A stretch of DNA of 64,000 nt from Brevibacterium picturae. Lineage in GTDB: Bacteria; Actinomycetota; Actinomycetes; Actinomycetales; Brevibacteriaceae. Below, one piece after another: positions 24,503 through 33,373 of this stretch. Position 1 is the stretch's first letter. Each line of letters begins with the position of its first letter. The notes below the pieces were generated by a model. That model did not search any database and had not been told where the DNA came from. It saw only the letters and a list, made by a program, of their open reading frames with translations. The stretch covers positions 372,001 to 436,000 of the forward strand of contig NZ_LT629739.1 of the NCBI RefSeq assembly GCF_900105045.1, read 5' to 3'. The translations under genes were made by a program, and so were the position numbers.

Positions 24503-25938
24503 CTGCCTTGCACAGAAGCACGGACTCAACCGTCCTGGTCGGCGGGCCTCCGAGCAAGCTGCCCACCGTCCACGGGCTCTTCACACTCCGCACCTACATT
24601 CACGATGGAACGGCCCACGCAGTGATGTCGATCGGCGACCCGGCTGCTGTGGATGCTCCCCTCGTGCGAGTCCACAGCGAATGTCTTACCGGCGATGCCC
24701 TCGGCTCGCATCGCTGTGACTGCGGTGACCAGCTCTCGGCTTCGCTCGCCGCCATTGCTCACGCCGGCACCGGTATTCTCATCTATCTGCGCGGGCATGA
24801 GGGCCGCGGGATCGGACTTGAGAACAAGCTGCGCGCCTACGCCCTCCAGGACGCCGGTCTCGACACCGTCGCCGCGAACCGTGCTCTCGACCTGCCCGAT
24901 GATGCACGCGACTACACAGCGGCGGCAGCGATCCTCAACGATCTCGACTGCCCGCGAATCACTCTGCTGTCCTCGAACCCGAGCAAGGTCACCGCCCTTG
25001 AGGGCATGGGCATCACGGTGGCCGACCGCCTCAGCCTCCAGGTGCCGGACCGGCCGGAGAACGCAGGATACCTCGAGGCCAAACGCCGCCTTATGGACCA
25101 TATCGCCCCTGCCGAGCACCCACACGTCGACACCACGGAGGCGAACACCGAGGGCACCGGGGACACCGCGAGCACAGTCGGCACAATCAGCACAGTCGGC
25201 GAAGAGGACACGCTGGCCGTCTACGACACGATCGCCGGTGGCGACGAGGTCGTCGCACAGCTGGCCCAGAGCGAGGACGGCTTCATCGCGACGTCCAATG
25301 GTGACGCACAGTTCGTCTCCGGGCAGATCGACCGCGCCCATCTCCATCGGATCCGGGCGTCTGTCGGTGCCGTCCTCGTCGGCTGCGGCACGGTCGTGGC
25401 CGACGATCCCCAACTGACGGTGCGCGCCGTCCCCGGGAAGAATCCCGTCCGCGTCATCCTCGACCCCCACGGTCGGATCCCCGCCACAGCGACCGTCCTC
25501 ACCTCGCCCGAGGCTCCCACGCTGTGGCTCACCGGCGCCGAGGTTGTCCCCCCAAAGGACATCGGCGACCACGTCCATATGGTTCGGCTGCCAGCGACGG
25601 CGGACAGTGAGATCTCTCCCGCCACCATCATCTCGCTCATTCGCGAGCATGTCTCGGGATCGATCCTGGTCGAGGGCGGCGGACGGACGGTGTCATCGTT
25701 CCTCTCAGCCGGCGTGCTCGACCGACTGTTCCTCACCTCGGCGCCCGTACTCATCGGCAATGGGGTCCCAGGCATCCGCTTCGAGGGCACTGAGGTTATG
25801 GCTGAAGCGCTGCGTCGCCCGTTCCGCCGCTACCGGTTCGGTGAGGACATGTGCACCGAATACCTGCTCAGCAAGTCGGCGAGCGGCGGGTCGACGGAGA
25901 ATGCTGATCGCTCTCCTGGTGACGCCTCCACAGCCTGA
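24499..25938 (+). CDS. GTP cyclohydrolase II - RibD reductase-domain fusion
   Basis: A 479-residue two-domain enzyme. Residues ~20-205 are GTP cyclohydrolase II: the zinc Cys62, Cys73 and Cys75 (HSECLTGDALGSHRCDCGDQ), YLRGHEGRGIGL, and DARDYTAAAAIL with the catalytic Arg/Tyr. A Thr/Glu/Gly-rich linker (~210-245) leads to a RibD C-terminal reductase domain (VGAVLVGCGTVVADDPQLTV; ILVEGGGRTVSSFL; ~255-460). There is no dihydroxybutanone-phosphate synthase domain and no RibD deaminase domain, so this is neither the housekeeping RibBA nor RibD. The predicted outcome is GTP to a diamino-ribosylaminopyrimidinone phosphate, then reduction to the ribityl form. ATGA overlap with the CDP-alcohol gene; its 3' end overlaps the convergent flippase gene by 71 bp. 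Confidence 0.88.
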   Translation: MTALHRSTDSTVLVGGPPSKLPTVHGLFTLRTYIHDGTAHAVMSIGDPAAVDAPLVRVHSECLTGDALGSHRCDCGDQLSASLAAIAHAGTGILIYLRGHEGRGIGLENKLRAYALQDAGLDTVAANRALDLPDDARDYTAAAAILNDLDCPRITLLSSNPSKVTALEGMGITVADRLSLQVPDRPENAGYLEAKRRLMDHIAPAEHPHVDTTEANTEGTGDTASTVGTISTVGEEDTLAVYDTIAGGDEVVAQLAQSEDGFIATSNGDAQFVSGQIDRAHLHRIRASVGAVLVGCGTVVADDPQLTVRAVPGKNPVRVILDPHGRIPATATVLTSPEAPTLWLTGAEVVPPKDIGDHVHMVRLPATADSEISPATIISLIREHVSGSILVEGGGRTVSSFLSAGVLDRLFLTSAPVLIGNGVPGIRFEGTEVMAEALRRPFRRYRFGEDMCTEYLLSKSASGGSTENADRSPGDASTA

Positions 25939-26740
25939 GCATGAGGGTGATCGCGCCCGGCAACGTTGAGATAGCGGCCAGGAGACCGTAGCCCGCCGAT
26001 GTGGTGACCGCCCATTCGACCGAGCTCGCGAGACTGCCGGCAAGGATGCTCACGCTGACCTCGCGCACTCCCCAGCCGCCGACGCCAAGCGGGATGCTCA
26101 TCGCTGCCAAGCCGACGACGGCGAGCGCCGGGATGACGGGACCTCCGAGGGCGAGCATCGCGATGAGGTAGAGGGCGAGGAAGGATCCGATGGTCACCGC
26201 CGCCATCAGCCACACGAGCCCGATGGTTGCTGCTCTCATCCCCCGCATGCCCACAATTGAGAGAACCCCGGTGACCACGGCGACCGCTGCGGCGATCCAG
26301 GCGAAGGCCGGGGCCACGGGGATGAGAGCGAGCGTGGCCGTGATGAAGAGCAGCGTGGTTGCGCTCAGCCGTTCGGCACCGACGACGGTCAGCGGAGACA
26401 GCCACCGGCGTGGCCCGGTATTGCGGTAGGCGGCGACACGAGCCAGGTCTCCGCTCAGTCCACCGGGCAGGAGGGTGTTGAGCAGACCGGCCGAGTAGCA
26501 GTCGGCAAGGGCTCGGCGCCGAGTCACCTGTGTTCCGGTCTGCTTCAGCAGCAGAGAGAACCGCATGGCTTGGGCGGTCGTGGCGAGCAGACCAAGGACC
26601 AGCGCCGCGAGGACCGTCATCGGCGTGACTACCTGTCCGCCTTCGAGCAGAGCCTGGACCCCGACGATGCGCACGGTGAGGACGAGCAAGCCGATGGTGA
26701 TGAGCAGCATGAGCGCCCGTCGCACCCACAGCCTCCTCAT
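25868..26740 (-). CDS. Flippase-like / LPG-synthase-type membrane protein (UPF0104)
   Basis: A 290-residue polytopic membrane protein with about eight helices, of the lysylphosphatidylglycerol-synthase transmembrane/UPF0104 group. Typical segments are AQAMRFSLLLKQTGTQV, DCYSAGLLNTLLPGGLSGDLA (approximately residues 80-100) and the late GGWGVREVSVS motif. The group is thought to move or modify lipid-linked substrates, but it has no catalytic LPG-synthase domain here. The ATG at 26740 overlaps the methyltransferase stop as ATGA. The last ~22 codons overlap the convergent RibA-RibD fusion gene. Confidence 0.8.
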   Translation of the reverse strand: MRRLWVRRALMLLITIGLLVLTVRIVGVQALLEGGQVVTPMTVLAALVLGLLATTAQAMRFSLLLKQTGTQVTRRRALADCYSAGLLNTLLPGGLSGDLARVAAYRNTGPRRWLSPLTVVGAERLSATTLLFITATLALIPVAPAFAWIAAAVAVVTGVLSIVGMRGMRAATIGLVWLMAAVTIGSFLALYLIAMLALGGPVIPALAVVGLAAMSIPLGVGGWGVREVSVSILAGSLASSVEWAVTTSAGYGLLAAISTLPGAITLMLRLWRRHQESDQHSPSTRRSPTC

Positions 26741-27735
26741 CGCTTCGGTTCGCCTCTCCTCGTGCCGAGCTGAGCTGTCCTCGTGTCGTGTTGGACCGTG
26801 GCGTCGATGAGCACATCGGTGTGGTCGACGACGACGGTGAGCCCAGACTGGGCCCACCGGTCTTCCAGCCATGCCCGGCCCCTCGCCTGCAGACGGGGTT
26901 CCTCCTCGATGGCGGCATCGACGCGTTCGGTGAGGAATCGGGTGAGGAACTCCGAGTCCCGTGGTGCTTCGAGGTGCCAGGGGCTGGCGGATGTCTCCAC
27001 TTGTGCACCTGTGTTGCGCGCCGTCGTCTCCAGCACCGTCGCTGCGTGGGTGCCCAGGCGTGATTCGCGGAGCTGGTGGTGGGCGAATGCCTCGTCGAGG
27101 ACACCGTCATCTGGATGTGAGGGGGTCAGACGCCACTGCCCGGAGATGCTGAGCAGGAACAGCCCGACCCCGGAGAAGCGATGCAGCGTCTCGACGATGG
27201 TCGCCAAGTCCTCGCGTGTGAGCACGTCGAGCAGGGCACTGCCGGTGATGAGGAGATCACACGAATCTGGCGACGCGGCGGCTGCTGTTCGTCGCTCGCC
27301 CCTTGGCTTGGCTGTGCCCACCTCCGTCAGGCTGGCTGTGCCCACCTCCGTGGCCACCTCACCCAGCACTTCGGCAGCGATGGCCGGCAGGGAGGAGATC
27401 GGGGCCGCGACCGTGAGCACCGTTGTACCAAATCTGTCGGCCGCGATCTCGAGTGCGGACTCATCGGCATCGACGAGCACCCAGTGCAGAGGACGCTCCG
27501 GCAGTCGTTGAGCGAGGCAGCGGTCGAAGAAGCGCATGGAGTTGCCGGTTCCGGCGCCGAGGTCGATGACGACCAGCGGTCGTTCTGTGCCTACTTGTCG
27601 TTCTGTGCCGACTTGTCGTTCCGTGTCGAGGCTCAGCGCGCGGGCCGCCTTGTCCAGGAGCGGAAGTGCATACTGTCGTGCAGCATCATCGAAGGGCACC
27701 CGCAGATCCAGCCAGTCCGGTTCTGCGGCGTTCAT
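26737..27735 (-). CDS. SAM-dependent methyltransferase
   Basis: A 332-residue class-I methyltransferase. The SAM-binding loop is VVIDLGAGTGNSMRFF (~55-70) and an acidic ribose-binding residue follows in LHWVLVDADESALE (~85-98). Two low-complexity duplications are visible: TERQVGTERQVGTERP before the SAM loop and TEVGTASLTEVGTAKP in the middle; they look like recent slippage. I chose the ATG at 27735, which overlaps the glycosyltransferase stop as ATGA. Part of the five-gene minus-strand set of the putative pterin/pyrimidine locus; the methyl acceptor is unknown. Confidence 0.82.
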   Translation of the reverse strand: MNAAEPDWLDLRVPFDDAARQYALPLLDKAARALSLDTERQVGTERQVGTERPLVVIDLGAGTGNSMRFFDRCLAQRLPERPLHWVLVDADESALEIAADRFGTTVLTVAAPISSLPAIAAEVLGEVATEVGTASLTEVGTAKPRGERRTAAAASPDSCDLLITGSALLDVLTREDLATIVETLHRFSGVGLFLLSISGQWRLTPSHPDDGVLDEAFAHHQLRESRLGTHAATVLETTARNTGAQVETSASPWHLEAPRDSEFLTRFLTERVDAAIEEEPRLQARGRAWLEDRWAQSGLTVVVDHTDVLIDATVQHDTRTAQLGTRRGEPKR

Positions 27736-28724
27736 GAGACGCTCTCCAAGACGGAGAGCATGGTGCGCGCCGTCTCGTCCCACCCGTGCACAGAGGATTC
27801 CCTAGCTTCGAGCGCCGTGGCTGCGAGTTCGGTTCGGTAGGTCGCGTGTCTCATCCACCGTTCCAGGGCATCTGCCCATGTGGGGATGTCCAGTTCCAGT
27901 GCGTGCCCGGCAACCAGGGCTTCCTGTGCCCCGGTGCCCGCGCTCACGAGCGAAGGAATAGCTGCGGCGGCGGCCTCGCGCACGACCATCCCGAAGGTCT
28001 CGGCCTTCGAAGGCAGGAGAAGCAGGTCCGCGTGCCGGTAGAGCTCATCGACGGCGGCACCGTCGAGTTCGCCCACACAATCCACCGAACTCAGTCCACC
28101 CAGTGCATCACACACGTCCGCGGCATAGTCGGTGTCGGTGATGGGCCCGGCGAGGGTGCAACGCCAATCGGTGATGCCGCGTCGTCTCAGTTCCTGGAAG
28201 ACGTGTGCGAGGAACAGCTGGTTCTTGTTGTCCTCCATCGCTGCGAGGCAGATGAGGTGGGCTGGCGAACCGGGCTGCGTCACGGGACGTGGATGCGTTC
28301 CGGGCAGGGCCACCTCGGCGGTGATGCCGTACTTCCGGGCCATCTCGGCGGCGGCGAATGCACTCGTCGTCACCACAGCGGATGCGGACCGCAGACAGTC
28401 GGCTTCACGACGGGCAGCGGCAGGTGTCTGTGCCAGCGAATGCTGGAGCATCACGATCGGACCCTGCAGGGGTGTGGGGAGGCTGCATCCGATGAGCCCG
28501 TCGATGAGGACCGGGCGGTCGCGCCCAGCCGCAGCATCGCCGGCTTCCTGACATCGTGCAACCAGCTGGCGCAACCTGGCCACGTCCTCGTCCGAGGGCT
28601 CGGGCCAGGTCCCAGGCCCGGTGATGCGTTCGATCCGCCCCTCGGCCGCGGCGGCGAGTTCGGAGTTGAAGCGCAGTCCCCCGCTGGTGCGGCCGAGGTC
28701 CGGTTCGATGAGGGTGTAGGTCAC
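27732..28724 (-). CDS. Glycosyltransferase family 4
   Basis: A 330-residue GT-B-fold glycosyltransferase, cytoplasmic. An N-terminal acceptor domain (TYTLIEPDLGRTSGGLRFN) precedes the nucleotide-sugar domain with HLICLAAMEDNKNQLFL and the donor-binding ADLLLLPSKAETFGMVVREA (~235-255), where the EX7E-type glutamates sit. It starts with GTG overlapping the upstream pterin-synthase-like stop as GTGA. It likely glycosylates the product of the local pathway; the sugar donor cannot be inferred. Confidence 0.87.
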   Translation of the reverse strand: MTYTLIEPDLGRTSGGLRFNSELAAAAEGRIERITGPGTWPEPSDEDVARLRQLVARCQEAGDAAAGRDRPVLIDGLIGCSLPTPLQGPIVMLQHSLAQTPAAARREADCLRSASAVVTTSAFAAAEMARKYGITAEVALPGTHPRPVTQPGSPAHLICLAAMEDNKNQLFLAHVFQELRRRGITDWRCTLAGPITDTDYAADVCDALGGLSSVDCVGELDGAAVDELYRHADLLLLPSKAETFGMVVREAAAAAIPSLVSAGTGAQEALVAGHALELDIPTWADALERWMRHATYRTELAATALEARESSVHGWDETARTMLSVLESVS

Positions 28725-29104
28725 GGCCGATTCGCAACGGTATAGGACACCGCAGCGCGCGGGTTCTCGCGCAGGTGGACCGTGATCCCGATCTCGGGAC
28801 GGTCTGCGAGAGAAGTGGAGAGGTCGGTGCCGATGTATTCGGCGATCGCCTCGCTCGTCGACAGACGGCCCGCGAAATCGGGATGCTCATCGAGGTTCGT
28901 GTACCGCAGCGGTGTCAGGGCCTCGTCGAGCAGCGCCAGAGCCTCACCGATGTCAAGGACGACACGATGTTCGTCGAGTTCCTCCCGGGTGAACGTCACC
29001 TCGACGGCGAGGGTGGCACCGTGGAGAGCCTGCGCGGGCCCGAAGAATTCGTGCGGCAGACTGTGGGCGATCATGACGTGGTCGTTGACGCTGAGGCTGA
29101 ACAT
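28721..29104 (-). CDS. 6-pyruvoyl-tetrahydropterin synthase / QueD-like protein
   Basis: A 127-residue T-fold protein of the PTPS/6-carboxytetrahydropterin synthase family, which normally converts dihydroneopterin triphosphate with a zinc centre. Metal His candidates are His14 (VMIAHSLPHEF) and His28 (ALHGATLAVEV). The canonical HGHNY motif is HGAT here, so one of the three zinc histidines appears to be lost. The late TNLDEHPDF and PTSE-like LSTSEAIAEYIG segments are kept. Its start immediately follows the dehydrogenase stop and it overlaps the glycosyltransferase (GTGA). No queuosine genes are nearby, so a role in queuosine synthesis is unlikely. Confidence 0.82.
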   Translation of the reverse strand: MFSLSVNDHVMIAHSLPHEFFGPAQALHGATLAVEVTFTREELDEHRVVLDIGEALALLDEALTPLRYTNLDEHPDFAGRLSTSEAIAEYIGTDLSTSLADRPEIGITVHLRENPRAAVSYTVANRP

Positions 29105-30109
29105 TCAGGATCCTTCTTCGTAGTCGAGCACATGGCACAGGGTGGCTGTCGCGAGCGCAGTGTCGCTGCTGAGTTCGTCCATCAGCCATGGCAGGTCCTG
29201 CCACCCCGAAGTTCCGGTGATGAGGGCGTCGAAGCGGTCGTCGTGGAGTGCGCTCAGTGCGGCACCCAGTCTCTCGCTGCGGGTCCTCCGCGCGCGGTGT
29301 CCGGCCGGGACCTGGCCCACTTGGCTGGCGACGATCGAGAGGCGTCGGGCGTGGAAATCGGCACCGAGTGCCACCTGGGGCTCCGTGTCCCCGTACCACG
29401 AGGCTTCGACGACGGTCCCGTCATCGCCGGCGATCTCGAGGGCACGGGCCAGCCCGGCTTCGCTCCCGGAGGTATGGATGACGATATCGCAGTCATCACC
29501 GGCGTCCTCGGGAGCGAGCGCAGTCAGGCCCAGGCTGGTCAGGAGGGCACGTCGGTCAGGGTTGGTCTCGATGATTTCGAGGCGCTCGAGCGGAAGATGC
29601 GAGGCCAACAGAGCGGTGGCGGCACCGATCATGCCCCCACCGATGATCGCCACTCGGTCCCCGTAGTGCGGGGGTGACTGCCACAGGATGTTGAGCCCGG
29701 TTTCAGCGGCTCCGGCCAGCAGCGCCCGATGGTCGGAGATGCCCTCGGGTATCGGATGGACATCGTCCGGAACCACCAGGTGATGGCTGTGGTGGGGCAG
29801 CAGTCCGAAGACGCGCGTTCCGATCCATGCGGCCGGGCCTTCATCGACGATGCCGACGGCGAGATACCCGTAGGAGACGGGATGGGGGAAATCACCCAGT
29901 TGATGCGGGGCGGCCATGAGCTCCGCGACTCGTGGTGGCACTCGGCCGGTATGGACGAGGGTTTCAGTCCCCTTCGACACCGCCGAGGCGGTCGTGCGCA
30001 CCCGCATCATCTGCTCCCCACCGGTACCCGCGTCGGTACCTGCATGAGGAGTCATCACCTCCCTCCAACATCCCTGTCGGTGGGCATCGGTCCAGTACTG
30101 CCAAGCCAT
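29105..30109 (-). CDS. Zinc-type alcohol dehydrogenase-like (MDR) oxidoreductase
   Basis: A 334-residue medium-chain dehydrogenase/reductase. The Rossmann motif is VAIIGGGMIGAATALLASHL (~165-184) with the NAD-selecting Glu in LEIIETNPDRRAL. The N-terminal GroES-like part has SYGYLAVGIVDEG where GHExxG would stand, and no obvious catalytic Cys or structural four-Cys loop, so it may be zinc-independent. First gene of the minus-strand set; its stop directly abuts the PTPS-like start. It could oxidise or reduce the side chain of the pterin or pyrimidine intermediate. Confidence 0.82.
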   Translation of the reverse strand: MAWQYWTDAHRQGCWREVMTPHAGTDAGTGGEQMMRVRTTASAVSKGTETLVHTGRVPPRVAELMAAPHQLGDFPHPVSYGYLAVGIVDEGPAAWIGTRVFGLLPHHSHHLVVPDDVHPIPEGISDHRALLAGAAETGLNILWQSPPHYGDRVAIIGGGMIGAATALLASHLPLERLEIIETNPDRRALLTSLGLTALAPEDAGDDCDIVIHTSGSEAGLARALEIAGDDGTVVEASWYGDTEPQVALGADFHARRLSIVASQVGQVPAGHRARRTRSERLGAALSALHDDRFDALITGTSGWQDLPWLMDELSSDTALATATLCHVLDYEEGS

Positions 30110-30216
30110 ACGAGCATCCTAACAGCACAGGTGAGCTCGGGTAGGAAGCTCGGGTAGGGGCGTTCGACAGCGCCCACAGATCACCGATTCACTCAAGCTT
30201 TCGTAGACTGGGACTC

Positions 30217-33200
30217 GTGGATCCTCGGCTGAAACTTCTGAGCACCGTCTCCTGGCGTTCGCGCCCCATCCCGGGCGAGCGCATGCGGACGCTGCTGCGC
30301 ACCCTCGCCGAGGCAGGTCCCCGGGGCCTGTCCGCCGAGGCCCTCATCGACGCCATCTGGGCCGATGATCCGCCCGAACACCCGAGCAAGGCACTGCAGG
30401 TCCTCGTCTCCCGGACCCGAACCCAGACCACCGCCGAGGCCATCGAACGCACCACGACCGGCTACCGATTGGCACTGCAGACTGCGGACATCGACCTCTG
30501 GGCTCTCGACATCCTGACCACGGACGCCGAGGCTGCCCTGACCGTCGGGGACATCCCCCGAGCGCTGGAGCTGGCTCGCACTGCCATCGATCTCGGCGAG
30601 GATTCCCGTGCCGTTCGCGTCATCGCTGTGGCGACGGCGAAGCAGGGCCGGCACCGTGAAGCTCTGCCCGAACTCACCCGACTCCATGAGGCCAACCCCT
30701 TCGACGAGAAGCTCACCGCCGAATTCCTCCGTGCCCTCGCCGGTGCGAAGGGGACGCCTGCAGCTCTCCAGGCCTACGCCGACGTGCAGACTCGCCTGGC
30801 CGAGGACCTCGGTTCGAGTTCGGGACCCGCACTGCAGGCCGTCCACCAGGAACTCCTCGCCATGGACGAACCGGTCCGCTCCGGTGTGCGGTATGCGGCG
30901 ACGAGCCTGCTCGGACGCGACGACGACCTCGAACAGGTCACCGGTCTCCTTTCCTCTGCCAGGCTCGTCACGATCGTCGGTCCCGGCGGCCTGGGCAAGA
31001 CCCGCCTGGCTCAGGAGCTGGCGCGGATGAGCCCCCTGCCGCATGTGCGCGTCGTCGAACTCGCGACGATCCGACAGCCCGACGAGGTCATCGGGGCCGT
31101 GGCAGAGACGCTGCAGGTGCGGGAGACGATCTCGCGCATCGAGCGCCAGACGCCCCTGCCCGATCTGCGCTCCCGCATCATCGCCCAGCTCAGTGTCGGC
31201 CGCAATCTGCTTGTCCTCGACAACTGCGAGCACCTCGTTGACGCGGTCTCGGACCTCGTCAGCGACCTGCTCTCGGCCGTGTCCGATCTGCGCGTCCTCA
31301 CTACGAGCCGCACTCCTCTGCGTCTGACCGCCGAACACACCTACTACCTCGACCAGCTCCCAAGTACCGAGGCCATCGAGCTCTTCACCCAGCGGGCGCG
31401 TGCCGTGCGCCCGAGCATCACGCTCAACCGGCCGGTCGTCGCCGAACTGGTCGACCATCTCGACGGCCTGCCGCTGGCGATCGAGCTCGCGGCCGCACGC
31501 ACGCGCACGCATTCCCCGGAGACGATCCTCGAGAACGTGGCCCGCCGTTTCGAACTGCTGCGCGGCGGTGATCGGAGTGCACCTGCACGCCACTAGACGC
31601 TCTCGGCTGTCATCGACTGGTCGTGGCAGCTGCTCGGCGAGGATTCCCGCCGGGCCCTGGCCCACCTTGCGCTCCTGCCCGATGCGTTGAGTGCCGACTG
31701 TGCCGAGGCAGTGCTCGGCTCCCATGCGACACAACCAACATTCGCCAGCCCCCTCCAGGCCGTCGACGACCTCGTCGACCAATCACTCATCACGGTCATC
31801 GAGCGCGGCGGCGAAGTCCGCTTCCGCATGCTCGAGACGATCCGCGAATATGGTCTGCTCAAGCTTGAAGAGTCCGGCGAGCGGACGCAGGCAGAGGCAG
31901 CCGTCGACGATTGGGCGATCAGCCTCTGCACCGAGGCGGTCCCCGACATCATGGGGTCTGCTCAGCTGCGTGCGGTCAGAATTCTGCGCTCCGAGGAACA
32001 CAACCTCGCGCATGTTCTGCGCCGTCTCCTCGATCGTGACGATGATGACACCGTCACCATGCTCGCGGCCCTGCTCCCATGTTGGATGGTCAGCGGCGAG
32101 CACATCCACATCGTCACGCACTTCGACCTCATCGAACGGTTCCTCTCGACCTGGACGATGCCCGATCACCTCGCGGAGATGACCCGTCGGGTCCTCGCCG
32201 TCGAGACGACAACGTGGGGAATGCTCCCTCGTTGGCATGAGCTTCCCGAGACCCGGCGTGTGCTCAAGCAGCTGGGCCCGGACTCGGATGATCCCTTCAT
32301 CCGCGCCATGACCCGCCTGGGCATCGCCGTCATCGAATCCGAAGCGCCGGAACAGTCCCCGGAGGACTTTGCCCGCTTTCACAAACTCAGCGAGTCAGAC
32401 GATCGCCTCACGCGGCTCCTGGCGGCACCGTTCCTCGCTGGAATCAACGAAAACGCCGGTGAGGTCGGCACCTCGATCACGCTGCTCGAACACGCTATGG
32501 CCGATATCCGCGTCGACGATCCGCCGTGGCTGTCAACGCGCTACCGGGAGTCCCTGTCCCAGCTGCATCTGCAGCTCGGGAACTTCGCCAAGGCGCTCGA
32601 ACACGCCCGAATCGCGCTCCCGACGTTCAATGACCTCGGTGACACCGTCGAATGCCGGTCAGTGCTCGCGTTCGCCCACCTCAACCTCGGCGAGGTGGCT
32701 GCGGCCGAAGCCGAACTCGATGCCCTCTCGAGGTCGAATGACCATGACGAGGCCTACCGTCATCGGTACATGCTCCTGCTGGGTCGGGCCGAGCTCGCGC
32801 TCATGCGCGGCCGGGTCGATGAGGGACTCACGCTGCTCGATCGTGCGCTGGGTGCAGGGAGTGACCATGCGCCTCTGCCGGGTGTTCCCGTCAGCGATGG
32901 ACTCGCCCCGTGGAATCTCGTCAGTGCCGCTGTGAGTACGGCTGTCCGTGCCCGCTGCTCCCCCACCGAGGTGGATGTGAAGAAGAGGGAGACGGTGTTT
33001 CAGGACGCGAGGCAGAAGTATCTGATCCTGCTGGACAAGACAGAACGCGCAACGGCCCAGCAGCGGGGTCACTATGACTTCCCGGTGCTGGGCACTGTCG
33101 CGTTCGCGCTTGCGGTCTGGGGACACCACCGCGAGGATGCCGATGCGGATCAGATTCCCAAGCTGATGGCTTTGGCGGACAAGCTCAGCTACAACCGAGG

Positions 33201-33369
33201 CTTCCCCTCGTTGAACTGGCGGGCCCTGGCCGATGACCTGACAGCCGAACAGGCAGGCCTACTTGAATCCGAGACCTACATGCTCGCGAACCTCGCCCCC
33301 GCCGAGGTGATCGTCGAGCTCCACGAATGCGCGCACACCCTGAACGAGCTGCACTCGCACACACTTTGA
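30217..33369 (+). pseudogene. AfsR/BTAD-type regulator split by an in-frame amber codon
   Basis: One continuous frame of 1051 codons is broken by a single TAG at 31594-31596. The first part (30217-31596, 459 residues, GTG start) has an OmpR-like winged helix (AEALIDAIWADDPPEHPSKA), a BTAD helical domain and an NB-ARC ATPase with Walker A VGPGGLGKTRLAQ and Walker B NLLVLDNCEHL. The second part (31597-33369, first ATG at 31687) holds the helical arm (TLSAVIDWSWQLL; FRMLETIREYGLLKLEESGE) and tetratricopeptide-like repeats. In related proteins the junction reads ARHQTLRAVIDWSW, so CAG to TAG is the simplest cause. The gene is probably dead, or makes a truncated activator. Adjacent to a DrrAB-like exporter it might have controlled. 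Confidence 0.85.
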
Positions 33370-33373
33370 ACGG

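Noticed and set aside
28721..29104. A queuosine biosynthesis gene (queD)
   Set aside because: No queC, queE, queF or tgt is nearby, the zinc motif is changed, and the neighbours point elsewhere.
30193..31782. A 529-codon minus-strand frame
   Set aside because: Antisense of the regulator, whose Walker motifs and winged helix are clear on the plus strand.
30217..33369. Two separate functional genes split at 31596
   Set aside because: Both parts are in the same frame, the second lacks a start with a ribosome site at the right place, and only together do they make a normal AfsR-like protein.
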